From Bacteroidia bacterium (GTDB lineage: Bacteria; Bacteroidota; Bacteroidia; UBA4408): 59,278 nucleotides of DNA. The stretch spans positions 1 through 59,278 of the forward strand of contig JADLFI010000011.1 of NCBI GenBank assembly GCA_020845635.1, read 5' to 3'. Shown in pieces: positions 1 through 6,013 of this stretch. Position 1 is the stretch's first letter; each line of letters begins with the position of its first letter. The translations under genes were made by a program, and so were the position numbers. The notes under the pieces were generated by a model that saw nothing but the letters and a program-made list of their open reading frames with translations, did not search any database and had not been told where the DNA came from.

Positions 1-78
1 CGCAGAGCCGAAACTGCGTGAACAAAGTCTGAGCGGAGCACCCAAAGGCTGTCGGGGTGTGGAGAATGTGCAGGACAG
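1..78 (+). promoter_or_regulatory. PK-Y leader module, copy 1
   Basis: The window opens with hairpin CGCAG/CTGCG (1-5 with 14-18). It is followed by an H-type pseudoknot: stem 1 CACCC (39-43) with GGGTG (55-59), and loop bases CTGTC (49-53) with GACAG (74-78). The same architecture recurs at 3100, 3544 and 6091 with different but still complementary bases in both stems. This copy is the most diverged and leads into a six-G/six-C hairpin (about 91-108) and a tRNA-like element rather than directly into a gene. Function unknown; a 5' leader or RNA-stability role is inferred. Confidence 0.6.
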
Positions 79-110
79 AGACTACAAAAGGGGGGCTTCG
101 TCCCCCCAAA

Positions 111-157
111 CTTCTTCTCTTGGAGATTAACACGGGTTCGATTCCTGTGGAAGAAGC
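111..157 (+). ncRNA. tRNA-like minihelix lacking D and anticodon arms (TLS-1)
   Basis: A 7-bp acceptor-like stem CTTCTTC (111-117) pairs with GAAGAAG (150-156). Between them lie a tiny TCT/AGA hairpin and a canonical T arm: CACGGG, T-loop TTCGATT (137-143), CCTGTG. There is no anticodon stem and no real D arm, so it cannot decode. Acceptor plus T arm is the known minimal substrate shape for RNase P and RNase Z, which makes a processing signal plausible. It lies 64 nt upstream of the next start codon. A decayed tRNA is the alternative. Confidence 0.6.
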
Positions 158-186
158 AATTTTTAACCGCGGCTATGCCGCACATT

Positions 187-212
187 CCTTGCCTGTTGTA
201 GGTCAAACAGGC
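187..212 (+). promoter_or_regulatory. PK-Z start-site pseudoknot, copy 1
   Basis: Stem 1 pairs CCT (187-189) with AGG (200-202). Stem 2 pairs GCCTGTT (191-197) with AACAGGC (206-212). The stems cross, giving an H-type pseudoknot that ends 9 nt before the ATG at 222, where a Shine-Dalgarno sequence would normally sit; none is present. Stem 2 differs in sequence from the other copies (for example GCAGTT/AACTGC) but stays complementary. A role in ribosome recruitment or translational control is inferred. Confidence 0.65.
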
Positions 213-221
213 ACCAAAACC

Positions 222-647
222 ATGGCTAATACCAACACCTCAGAAGCATTGTTTCTTTCTAAAAACAAGGCTTACCGAACAAAAAAAGGCTTTAACAAGC
301 TTTTGGAGGGAAATCCTTCTATGGACTTTGTAATCCGTATTGTGGAGGGTACGCCCTCGTTGCACACCCCGGAGACTTTAACCCAACTATTGTCCCATTA
401 CCGGGTCATGTACCACCTCAAAAAAATTATGCGTTTGCCATTTGCACAGGTGCAACAAACAATTGACGAATTATTGTATGTTTACCCCGCGCTGTCCGCT
501 TGGGGCATACTATTAATTTTATGGGAATTTTCATTCACAAGAACGCCCGAAGTATTCGGGGCGTTCATAGCCGCCAACCCCGATGAATATGAGGCACAGC
601 TCTTGCCAGAGCTGTGTCCTGAGTATGCTGCGTGGTTGGCAGCATAG
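222..647 (+). CDS. Helical-repeat protein of the NP-repeat family (141 aa)
   Basis: No function recognised. The ATG at 222 is chosen over the upstream ATG at 57 because the upstream part overlaps the tRNA-like element and PK-Z1 and translates into low-quality sequence. The product contains at least two copies of a roughly 30-residue unit with core F-x-x-(L/F)-x-x-x-NP-(x)5-9-(L/I)-(L/I), for example FNKLLEGNP and FGAFIAANP. This unit recurs in four other left-end proteins (5485, 6602, 7470, 8341), so the gene belongs to a local paralogous family, probably an alpha-solenoid used for binding. No signal peptide or membrane segment. The stop codon lies in an 8-bp hairpin (624-646) and PK-X follows. 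Confidence 0.7.
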   Translation: MANTNTSEALFLSKNKAYRTKKGFNKLLEGNPSMDFVIRIVEGTPSLHTPETLTQLLSHYRVMYHLKKIMRLPFAQVQQTIDELLYVYPALSAWGILLILWEFSFTRTPEVFGAFIAANPDEYEAQLLPELCPEYAAWLAA

Positions 648-660
648 ACTTTACACCCGA

Positions 661-698
661 AAACTCGCCAACGGAGTTTAGGGTTATACACAGCTGGT
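661..698 (+). ncRNA. PK-X pseudoknot after stop codon, copy A
   Basis: Stem 1 pairs AAACTC (661-666) with GAGTTT (674-679). Loop GCCAAC (667-672) pairs imperfectly (5 of 6) with the GCTGGT region (693-698). It starts 13 nt after the stop of the preceding gene. Related copies follow the genes ending at 1990, 5847, 7090 and 9814, and one lies near the gene ending at 3940. This is the weakest copy of the second stem. Confidence 0.5.
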
Positions 699-724
699 TA
701 GAGAGGGCTATATTGCCCCCATAC

Positions 725-797
725 AAGGCTAAGGATCGATCTTCTCGTAAAAGTGAGGTATTTACCCACGAAGAGATTAAGATCGATCCTAAGCCTT
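725..797 (+). ncRNA. Long hairpin LH, copy A
   Basis: A near-perfect inverted repeat: outer arms AAGGCT/AGCCTT, middle arms AGGATCGATCTT/AAGATCGATCCT, and an apical GTGaGGTA/TACCCAC stem. Three related hairpins occur at 4068, 5937 and 7167, each immediately upstream of a tRNA or tRNA-like element. Bases differ between copies while pairing is mostly kept. It may be a double-strand processing site or an RNA protection element. In this copy no tRNA-like element is recognisable downstream. Confidence 0.6.
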
Positions 798-1203
798 CTT
801 TAACGCCTTTCCATATAATGAGGATTGCGACAACTTCATTTCTTTTAGGAAGCCTCACAGCTTCCTATGAGATTCATTCCTGTTATAGTCAGGAATTTTC
901 TGTGAGTACAAACACAGATAGGCTACGTCGGGAGTAACGCCCCGCACGGAAGATATAACTTACAGGTGTTGTTCCACCTGTGGTATTCTCTTGGAGAATG
1001 GGTTATAATCTAGGCGACCCTAAGAGGTTGATAGTAGCTGAGTAGATGTAGCTAAATATGGCGGGCTACATCGAGGCACAGGAACAACGGCACAAGCTGA
1101 TGCCGATGACAAAAAGGAGAAGTCTCCACAGCAGCCATCAGGAATTTCCCCATAGTACTATAATATGGAGAAAGGAAATTCCTTTATTTCTTCACAAAAA
1201 AAA
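798..1203 (+). ncRNA. Hairpin-rich region without a convincing gene
   Basis: About 400 nt with no credible coding frame but a dense series of hairpins. Examples are GGAAGC/GCTTCC, ATTCCTG/CAGGAAT, TCTGTG/CACAGA, ACAGGTG/CACCTGT, ATTCTC/GAGAAT, GATGTAGC/GCTACATC, CGGCA/TGCCG and GGAATTTCC/GGAAATTCC. Such stacking suggests one large folded RNA, perhaps together with the PK-X and LH copies just upstream. Phages carry large ornate RNAs (GOLLD, ROOL) near tRNA genes, but I cannot establish homology by eye. Confidence 0.45.
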
Positions 1204-1204
1204 A

Positions 1205-1231
1205 ACTCAAGGCAAGAGTATAAAATGCTTT
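1205..1231 (+). promoter_or_regulatory. Small pseudoknot PK-W, copy 1
   Basis: ACTC (1205-1208) can pair with GAGT (1216-1219), and loop bases AAGGC with downstream GCTTT (1227-1231), giving a small H-type pseudoknot. A nearly identical element lies at 10091-10117, 6 nt before the ATG of the gene at 10124. Here the end of the element is 6 nt before a TTG at 1238 in frame with the next gene, leaving that alternative start open. Confidence 0.45.
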
Positions 1232-1291
1232 TAAATTTTGTCCCAGAAAATTTTAAATTCTGGGCGGCTTTGTAATAGGGGTGTCATAGCT

Positions 1292-1354
1292 AACACCCTA
1301 ATATTCTCCAAAACCCGCATTGTCCTGTTCACAGGGCAAAAGGTGGTGGAGAAT
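1292..1354 (+). promoter_or_regulatory. Start-site pseudoknot abutting the ATG at 1355
   Basis: AACACC (1292-1297) pairs with GGTGGT (1342-1347), and ATTCTCC (1303-1309) pairs with GGAGAAT (1348-1354). The helices cross, and an inner hairpin GTCCTG/CAGGGC lies between. The order is the same as in PK-Z (two 5' strands, then two 3' strands), but this element touches the start codon directly. A TTG start at 1238 would make it coding, so the call depends on the start. Confidence 0.45.
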
Positions 1355-1990
1355 ATGTTCGTTTCTACTCCCCATTCCTACGACAAGAATGGGAAATGGA
1401 GTTACAGTACTTACACTGTGACTCTAAATGAGGGGGTAGAGACGACTGACATTGCGACCATTCCCTACACCGGGGGTCATTACTGCAAGGACATTTCGTC
1501 CTTGGCGGCAATGTCCAAGGAGTTAGGGATTGAGTCCACTACCCCCGCCGCCCAGAAAAAATTTTTCCAAGAGGTATTGCCCAAAGAGTGGGCACGCCAC
1601 TTGGAATACCTACAAAAACTCGACACTCTATATGCGGAGGGTGTTGAGGATACCGTCCGCATAGAATTTTTTGGAGATTATCGCAACCGCCGTTGTGGTA
1701 ATCTCCACCTCCTTCTAAATGGGGAAGTGTACCACCACCTTCACAACCCCATGCCCGAACTGGTCGTGCTGGAAAGCATGGACCGCGTTCCCGGCTACGG
1801 AGGGGGTCACGAAAATTACACCATCGTTGTCCCAGCGGACACTTTGGTGGAAGAGCTTTACGAGAGCAATTACGGCGGAGATGCTCTCGATACACGCGGC
1901 TATGTCTACAACCGCGACACCCAACGATGGAAACAGCAAGACGGCAGCGAGGGTAATACACCCTTCGCAGACTTGCTGAAAGGGTTGTAG
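1355..1990 (+). CDS. Hypothetical protein (211 aa)
   Basis: I do not recognise this protein. The ATG at 1355 is preferred because the upstream in-frame stretch from TTG 1238 overlaps hairpins and reads as unstructured, Arg/Cys-rich sequence. The product is soluble, rich in Tyr, Glu and Gly, with no signal peptide or membrane helix. It looks like a single mixed alpha/beta domain: an early beta-like stretch around SYSTYTVTLNEG and a Gly-rich GYGGGHEN segment near residue 150. It is flanked by a start-site pseudoknot and by PK-X copy F after the stop, so it is packaged like the other left-end cassettes. Confidence 0.65.
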   Translation: MFVSTPHSYDKNGKWSYSTYTVTLNEGVETTDIATIPYTGGHYCKDISSLAAMSKELGIESTTPAAQKKFFQEVLPKEWARHLEYLQKLDTLYAEGVEDTVRIEFFGDYRNRRCGNLHLLLNGEVYHHLHNPMPELVVLESMDRVPGYGGGHENYTIVVPADTLVEELYESNYGGDALDTRGYVYNRDTQRWKQQDGSEGNTPFADLLKGL

Positions 1991-1999
1991 ACGTAGCTT

Positions 2000-2045
2000 C
2001 CCCCCAACTCGACAGCGGAGTTGATTAAGGGGGTTGACAGCTGTT
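2000..2045 (+). ncRNA. PK-X pseudoknot after stop codon, copy F
   Basis: Stem 1 pairs CAACTC (2005-2010) with GAGTTG (2018-2023), with an extra CCCCC/GGGGG closing helix (2000-2004 with 2029-2033). Loop GACAGC (2011-2016) pairs with GCTGTT (2040-2045). In most other copies the loop is GCCAAC pairing GTTGGT, so both partners changed together. It begins 9 nt after the stop at 1990. Confidence 0.65.
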
Positions 2046-2598
2046 GCACACTGGCTCTGCATAAACCAGATACTTTCACCCCTGCATTTTGCTTGAGGTA
2101 CTTAACTAGGGCTATATGCCCACTTACCGCGCAGTTTCGAGCTTCTGCGCTCCCAAATTAAAAAGCATCTTTTGGAGTTAGCAATCTCCGCCAAAAAATC
2201 CCTGCCAAAGGACAGGAAAATTGCAACAGGGATTTATCCCCACCTTACCATGTACTAAGAAATTGCGCGAGGCTAACCGCGCCGTATAAATAGTTAATAG
2301 GGACATCAGCAATCCCGCCAAAACTGAATTGTCCTTGAAGATTCCGAATTGCTTATTGTGAGGTAGTAGGATTTCAAGGACAAAGGTGCACTGCCAGAGA
2401 AGTCAACTGAGCCGCGATACTTTAAGGCGGCAACTTTTCGGCAGGTAATATCCCTACAGTTATGGATTCTGTAGGTGGAAAAAGAAAAAATCCAAAAGCA
2501 AGCTGGCTCTGCTTAAACCAGCCCTTTCCAAAACACCCAACAAGTTGCGCGGGTTGGTGTGTGGACATAGCGCGTCCCTGTTTTCATGCAGGGCTTTT
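2046..2598 (+). ncRNA. Candidate large structured RNA (about 550 nt, no gene)
   Basis: There is no plausible gene here but many strong helices. Examples are GCGCAG/CTGCGC (about 2139-2152), AAATCCCTG/CAGGGATTT enclosing smaller stems, GCGCG/CGCGC, an 11-bp TTGTCCTTGAA/TTCAAGGACAA, CTGCC/GGCAG enclosing CCGC/GCGG, and CTACAG/CTGTAG. A hairpin built on CTGGCTCTGC with a TAAACCAG 3' side occurs twice, near 2050 and near 2503. The region lies between PK-X copy F and a tRNA-like element. Size and setting recall GOLLD/ROOL-type phage RNAs, but this is not established. Confidence 0.55.
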
Positions 2599-2647
2599 TG
2601 CTGCCATCACGTTCGGGTGGTTAAGAGTTCGACTCTCTTTGGCAGCA
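2599..2647 (+). ncRNA. tRNA-like element without anticodon arm (TLS-2)
   Basis: Acceptor-like TGCTGCC (2599-2605) pairs with GGCAGCA (2641-2647). Inside are one short arm ATCAC/GTGGT and a T-type arm AAGAG, loop TTCGACT (2628-2634), CTCTT. One unpaired T precedes the 3' acceptor strand. There is no anticodon arm. It is followed by a GGGG/CCCC hairpin (about 2654-2666) and the ATG at 2684. Confidence 0.55.
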
Positions 2648-2683
2648 CTCACCGGGGGTAAAACCCCACAATTTATTTTTGTC

Positions 2684-3034
2684 ATGTTTATTAACATATC
2701 AAATCACCCTACGTCCAAATGGGGTGATGAGCAGCTAAAAGCTGCTCAGGAGTTCGGGGAACTCCTTGATAAACAATTCCCCAACATTCTTCCGCACGCC
2801 TCAGCTGAGGACGTGCAAGCCATGGCTGCGAACATGGCTGAGGAAGTAACTGAAAATGGCACCAACGCAGTGGTGCACGTCATGGGCGAAATGGGTTATA
2901 CCCATGCCCTCGTTACAACCTTGAAAGCAGCTGGCGTTCGCTGCTTTCACAGCACAACGGAACGCAAAGTAACCGAGAATGCGGACGGTTCAAAAACAGT
3001 AGTTTTTGAATTTGTCCAATTCAGAAGCTACTAA
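2684..3034 (+). CDS. Small NHP-motif protein, possibly Csx15-like (116 aa)
   Basis: The start at ATG 2684 is chosen because the longer upstream frame overlaps the tRNA-like element. The N-terminus (N-I-S-NHP, then W, then QLKAAQEFGE) and the C-terminal STTER...VFEFVQFRSY pattern recall a family of small Rossmann-like proteins annotated near CRISPR loci as Csx15. I recognise the pattern from memory only. Mid-protein VVHVMGEMGYTHALVTTLKAAG would be the nucleotide-binding-like beta-alpha unit. There is no CRISPR array or cas gene in the window, so any CRISPR role is unsupported. A ligand-binding or counter-defence role is possible. Confidence 0.6.
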   Translation: MFINISNHPTSKWGDEQLKAAQEFGELLDKQFPNILPHASAEDVQAMAANMAEEVTENGTNAVVHVMGEMGYTHALVTTLKAAGVRCFHSTTERKVTENADGSKTVVFEFVQFRSY

Positions 3035-3099
3035 AATTTTCCCCTAATCGTAGGGGTGTGCCCTCATATAATGATTCTTATGAAAGAGGGAATTTTTAT

Positions 3100-3259
3100 C
3101 GCAGAAAACTCTAAACTGCGTGAACAAATGTTGAGTCGAACTATCTTAGTCCATTGAGATAGGGGATTGTGAATGATGGACACGTACAGAGCCTAAAAAA
3201 CTCTTATGTAAGTTACCTTTCTTGAATCCTACCAAATAAACCCTAGGAGAGGGTATAAT
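3100..3259 (+). promoter_or_regulatory. PK-Y leader module, copy 2
   Basis: Hairpin CGCAG (3100-3104)/CTGCG (3116-3120) is followed by an H-type pseudoknot. Stem 1 is CTATCT (3141-3146)/AGATAG (3157-3162), and loop GTCCAT (3149-3154) pairs with ATGGAC (3176-3181). Then come a GAG/CTC hairpin and, just before the gene, ACCCT-AGGAG-AGGGT (3240-3254), which holds a Shine-Dalgarno sequence in its loop. The second pseudoknot helix differs from copies 3 and 4 but is complementary in each. An RNA switch or translational leader is inferred. Confidence 0.7.
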
Positions 3260-3535
3260 ATGGTAAATTTCCGCCTCATGAGGTTGAGCAACCTCCCAGC
3301 AGCGGTCACCTCCCACGTGGAGCATGACCGACAAGGGAGTGCTATCACCTCCACCACCATTCATGCGCAGGGCGTGAATGGTGAGATTTTCACTAAAACA
3401 CTCGCCATCGGCGAGGTGTTCCGCCCTGCTTCCATCGGCTTTGAGTTGATGTGGTGTTTCGTAAGTGCGCACGTCACCGTGACGGCGCACGGCACTGCGC
3501 CAACTCAAAGTTTCCAGACCACCTACTTCGACTAG
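3260..3535 (+). CDS. Small beta-rich protein, leader-linked family member 1 (91 aa)
   Basis: Function unknown. It is a short, Thr/His/Val-rich protein with alternating hydrophobic pattern, so probably all-beta. Its outline (strand, then GxxF, a hydrophobic VxVxxxVTV stretch, and a C-terminal polar tail ending in Y-F-D) roughly matches the proteins at 6253 and 8983, which end TTVYQ and TKIYY. They may form a divergent local family. It is preceded by PK-Y copy 2. The stop codon opens the 3' arm of a 7-bp hairpin CCACCTA/TAGGTGG (3519-3539). Confidence 0.6.
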   Translation: MVNFRLMRLSNLPAAVTSHVEHDRQGSAITSTTIHAQGVNGEIFTKTLAIGEVFRPASIGFELMWCFVSAHVTVTAHGTAPTQSFQTTYFD

Positions 3536-3543
3536 GTGGCTGG

Positions 3544-3697
3544 CGCAGAGCCGAAACTGCGTGAACAAAGTCCGTGCGAACTATCTTAGTTATCGAGATA
3601 GGGGAATGTGAATGATAACATGTGCAGAGCCTAACCAGCTCTTACGTACCTTACATTTTTTTAATTTCCTTTATAACTCCCTAGGAGAGGAGAAAAA
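3544..3697 (+). promoter_or_regulatory. PK-Y leader module, copy 3
   Basis: Hairpin CGCAG (3544-3548)/CTGCG (3557-3561), then a pseudoknot with stem 1 CTATCT (3581-3586)/AGATAG (3596-3601) and loop GTTATC (3589-3594) pairing GATAAC (3614-3619). Next are a GAGC/GCTC hairpin and a purine-rich AGGAGAGGAG site, partly paired with CTCC, 6 nt upstream of the ATG at 3698. The changed GTTATC/GATAAC helix is the clearest compensatory change in the family. Confidence 0.7.
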
Positions 3698-3940
3698 ATG
3701 GAATTGAAAAGGGACAAAAAAGTTCCCAAGTTCATCGGCTGGGACGCCAATGAATTGGGGTACATAACTGTCCCCAACGGCGAACCAAAGTCGCCGTCTT
3801 CGCCATTCAAAAAACTGGTATCTTATATGCCAGTAACAAATGATGAAGACGGCGACTTGGACAGCTTCTGCCTTGAAGTAGTTGATATAGACGATAAAAT
3901 TCGTCTAATCAACATCCTAACAGGGCAGTATGTTGATTAA
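3698..3940 (+). CDS. Hypothetical protein (80 aa)
   Basis: Unrecognised small acidic protein without signal peptide or membrane helix. It has a basic N-terminus (residues 1-11) and a strongly acidic second half (NDEDGDLDS, then VVDIDDK), which suggests a compact beta-rich domain. The start is supported by the AGGAG-rich site in the PK-Y leader. A separate strong pseudoknot (3949-3993) follows the stop almost immediately, and PK-X copy B follows that. Confidence 0.6.
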   Translation: MELKRDKKVPKFIGWDANELGYITVPNGEPKSPSSPFKKLVSYMPVTNDEDGDLDSFCLEVVDIDDKIRLINILTGQYVD

Positions 3941-3948
3941 TCGCTGTC

Positions 3949-3993
3949 CCACTACTTGTACTGCCGAAGTAGTGGAGGCATAATTCAGGCAGT
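3949..3993 (+). ncRNA. H-type pseudoknot directly after stop codon
   Basis: Stem 1 is a 9-bp helix CCACTACTT (3949-3957)/AAGTAGTGG (3967-3975). Loop bases ACTGCC (3960-3965) pair with GGCAGT (3988-3993). It begins 8 nt after the stop at 3940. It is single copy, so there is no covariation, but the helix lengths make chance unlikely. Confidence 0.6.
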
Positions 3994-3996
3994 AAA

Positions 3997-4039
3997 CTTT
4001 AAATTCGCCAACGGAGTTTAAAGTTAATACACAGTTGGT
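3997..4039 (+). ncRNA. PK-X pseudoknot, copy B
   Basis: Stem 1 pairs CTTTAAATTC (3997-4006) with GAGTTTAAAG (4014-4023), 10 bp including a G-T wobble. Loop GCCAAC (4007-4012) pairs with GTTGGT (4034-4039). It is followed by hairpin ATGGC/GCCAT (4045-4060) and long hairpin LH-B. Confidence 0.7.
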
Positions 4040-4067
4040 GAGAAATGGCTGAATTGCCATCACAGAA

Positions 4068-4136
4068 GCCTTAGAATCGATTTTCTTTTAAAAGTGGTAT
4101 CTTACCACCAAAAAGAATAAGAATCGATTCTAAGGC
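4068..4136 (+). ncRNA. Long hairpin LH, copy B
   Basis: Arms GCCTTAGAATCGATT and AATCGATTCTAAGGC (15 bp) are extended by a T-rich/A-rich helix and topped by GTGGTA/TACCAC. It lies 8 nt upstream of tRNA-like element TLS-B, the same order as in copies C and D. Confidence 0.7.
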
Positions 4137-4144
4137 ATTTATAT

Positions 4145-4204
4145 CGCTTTCTTAGCTCAGTGGGCATACTTTAAAAAACAGACTGATAGTTTTTGGGAAA
4201 GTGA
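4145..4204 (+). ncRNA. Degenerate tRNA-like element (TLS-B)
   Basis: CGCTTTC (4145-4151) pairs with GAAAGTG (4197-4203) through one wobble. The TTAGCTCAGTGG start matches the tRNA D-arm motif, with GCTC pairing GGGC over a very short loop. A T-position arm AAAAAC/GTTTTT follows but lacks the TTCGATT loop. There is no anticodon arm. It occupies the tRNA slot of the LH-tRNA-PK-Z module. It may instead be a tRNA 5' half damaged when the adjacent ATPase gene arrived. Confidence 0.4.
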
Positions 4205-4276
4205 TAAAGCCTATACACAGCAAAATCTAATAGAGCGTTTTCAAAAAATGAAACAGCTAATCAAAAACCTAACAAC

Positions 4277-5410
4277 ATGATTAAACAAATAACCGTAAAA
4301 AATTATAAAATAGTGCAAGACCAAGCACTAAATATTACTAACTTAAACCTACTGACTGGTATTAACAGCACAGGAAAAAGTTCGTTTATCCAAGCACTAT
4401 TATTGCTCCGACAGTCTTATGAACAGGGCTACCTAAGCGGCAGAACCAAAAGGATTTATTTGGGCGAAGAGGGGCGAAGTTTTTTGGTGCGCCCCGGCAA
4501 CGTAGCCGATGTATTCAATTGGAATGCCCAAAAAAATGATAGCATTGCTTTTCATATTACAGACCAGCAAGGGGCTGAATATGGTTTTAAAAGTAAAAAA
4601 TATATTTTAAATGATGCCGATAATCTTGCTTTTGCGGGAACTTTTACAAGCCCTGCAAATATAAGCGATACGCCTTTATTTAACGACCGGTTTCAGTATT
4701 TAGGGGCAAATCGGATAGAACCACAAGAAAGGTATCCCGTATTTGTTACAAATACCCAAAAAGATTTGGGCACCGACGGACGCTTTGCGCCTGCTTATTT
4801 AGAAGCCTATGGGCAAGAGGATATTGCCATTGATGCCCTACGACATCGCGACTCAAAATCTAAAACACTTAAAGAACAAGTAGCAAAATGGCTAAACCTT
4901 ATTAGTGCTGATATTGACCTAAGCGTAAAAAAAATAGGCAACTCACATATAGAACTTAATTATTCGTATTTTAACGACCCTACTTTTAATATTAAACCCC
5001 AAAATATGGGTTTTGGTGTGGTCTACGCGCTGCCCATTGTTGTAGCCCTGCTTGCCGCCAAGCCCGGTGATTTAATCCTGATTGAAAACCCCGAAACCCA
5101 CCTACACCCCTACGGACAAGCCAAACTCGCCGAGCTAATGGCACTTGCCGCCCAAAACGGCGTGCAACTACTCATAGAAACGCATAGCGACCATATTGTA
5201 AATGGCACTTTGGTGGCTTGCAAACGATTTGAAAAGGATAATACCAAAGGTATAGATAAACGAAATGTAAGTATTTACTACTTTGAACGCGCAGGCATTA
5301 ACAGCCGTGTTACGCAAATATCTGTATTGGCGGGGGGGAAGATAGATGTAGAACCAAATGGGTTTTTTGACCAAATTAAGTCAGACTTAGAAATAATAAT
5401 GGGGTTTTAA
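4277..5410 (+). CDS. AAA ATPase of the OLD/RecF-like (DUF3696-type) family (377 aa)
   Basis: An SMC/RecF-type P-loop ATPase. Walker A is GINSTGKSS (about residues 29-37). The signature region is followed by Walker B and catalytic Glu in LILIENPETHLHP (about residues 263-275), then the His switch in LLIETHSDHIVNG. Such proteins are often found in defence or anti-phage modules, usually with a nuclease partner; none is adjacent. The gene sits between a tRNA-like element and PK-Z copy 2, a gap of only 4 nt in the two sister modules, so it looks inserted. It is followed directly by the leader of the next native gene. Role unknown: superinfection exclusion is one possibility. Confidence 0.85.
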   Translation: MIKQITVKNYKIVQDQALNITNLNLLTGINSTGKSSFIQALLLLRQSYEQGYLSGRTKRIYLGEEGRSFLVRPGNVADVFNWNAQKNDSIAFHITDQQGAEYGFKSKKYILNDADNLAFAGTFTSPANISDTPLFNDRFQYLGANRIEPQERYPVFVTNTQKDLGTDGRFAPAYLEAYGQEDIAIDALRHRDSKSKTLKEQVAKWLNLISADIDLSVKKIGNSHIELNYSYFNDPTFNIKPQNMGFGVVYALPIVVALLAAKPGDLILIENPETHLHPYGQAKLAELMALAAQNGVQLLIETHSDHIVNGTLVACKRFEKDNTKGIDKRNVSIYYFERAGINSRVTQISVLAGGKIDVEPNGFFDQIKSDLEIIMGF

Positions 5411-5448
5411 AATTCTATCTTTTTGAAAAAACAAATTCATAACCACAA

Positions 5449-5476
5449 ACCTTTGGCAGTTGTATGGTCAAACTGC
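5449..5476 (+). promoter_or_regulatory. PK-Z start-site pseudoknot, copy 2
   Basis: ACC (5449-5451) pairs with GGT (5466-5468), crossing GCAGTT (5456-5461) with AACTGC (5471-5476). The structure ends 8 nt before the ATG at 5485, and there is no Shine-Dalgarno sequence in between. Confidence 0.65.
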
Positions 5477-5484
5477 ACTAAAAA

Positions 5485-5847
5485 ATGAGAAATGAATTGG
5501 TCGGAGATTCTTGCGAGCTCGCAGCAGCATACGCCCTGCTAAATCGCTCCAAAAAGAGATTTTTGGAAAGTGCCCAAGCGTGGGACTTTCCATACTTCTT
5601 TCGGGACATGCCCGACATAGCATGTAACGAGGAAGTAGTAAGAAAATTTCTAGGAACTCAACCATGCCATGAGTTCCTGCGCACAGCTCTCGAGATGTGC
5701 GTTCACCCAATCATGCTAAAAGTCTTCGAGGCATGGCTCGAAGGCAAGCCCTCCGAAAAGGAGGTGAAATGGTTAAAAGAGTATTGCAAAGACTTTTTAG
5801 CTGCCTACCCAGAGGCGGCTGAAAAAGTTAACAGTCTCCCACAATAA
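5485..5847 (+). CDS. NP-repeat helical protein (120 aa)
   Basis: A member of the local repeat family, entirely alpha-helical by residue pattern. Recognisable repeat cores are VVRKFLGTQP and VFEAWLEGKPSEKEVKWL. It is shorter than its relatives at 6602 and 7470. No signal peptide or membrane segment. PK-Z copy 2 lies 8 nt upstream of the ATG and PK-X copy C begins 7 nt after the stop, so the gene is bracketed by both RNA families. Function unknown; protein binding is the usual role of such solenoids. Confidence 0.7.
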   Translation: MRNELVGDSCELAAAYALLNRSKKRFLESAQAWDFPYFFRDMPDIACNEEVVRKFLGTQPCHEFLRTALEMCVHPIMLKVFEAWLEGKPSEKEVKWLKEYCKDFLAAYPEAAEKVNSLPQ

Positions 5848-5854
5848 GCAACGC

Positions 5855-5898
5855 ATCTACACACTCGCCAACGGAGTGTGTAGATTAAGGACAGTTGG
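5855..5898 (+). ncRNA. PK-X pseudoknot after stop codon, copy C
   Basis: Stem 1 is a 12-bp perfect helix: ATCTACACACTC (5855-5866) with its complement (5874-5885). Loop GCCAAC (5867-5872) pairs with GTTGG (5894-5898). Stem 1 bases differ from every other copy while remaining fully paired. Confidence 0.75.
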
Positions 5899-5936
5899 AA
5901 TGCTGACATGTGCAGGGCTTAAAAGCCCTTAAAATC

Positions 5937-6005
5937 GCCTTAGAATCGATTTTCTTTTGAGAGTGGTATATTACCATCAAAAAGAATAAGAATCGATTCT
6001 AAGGC
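5937..6005 (+). ncRNA. Long hairpin LH, copy C
   Basis: Arms GCCTTAGAATCGATT/AATCGATTCTAAGGC with a T-rich/A-rich extension and an apical GTGGTA/TACCAT pair. It is preceded by hairpin AGGGCTT/AAGCCCT (5914-5929). It ends 8 nt before the intact tRNA at 6014, which anchors the module order. Confidence 0.7.
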
Positions 6006-6013
6006 ATTTATAC

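Noticed and set aside
57-221. N-terminal extension of the gene at 222 from ATG 57
   Set aside because: It would run through the six-G hairpin, tRNA-like element and PK-Z1; composition is unlike the rest of the protein.
632-937. 101-codon frame after the first gene
   Set aside because: It overlaps PK-X A and the long hairpin LH-A and crosses the hairpin array; a shadow of structured RNA.
1539-1961. 140-codon minus-strand frame opposite the 1355 gene
   Set aside because: Cys/Arg/Pro-rich antisense shadow; the plus-strand frame has better composition and flanking RNA modules.
2684-3034. CRISPR-Cas locus
   Set aside because: One Csx15-like protein only; no array, Cas1, Cas2 or effector anywhere in the window.
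4205-5448. Insertion sequence around the AAA ATPase gene
   Set aside because: No terminal inverted repeats, target duplication or transposase visible at the edges.
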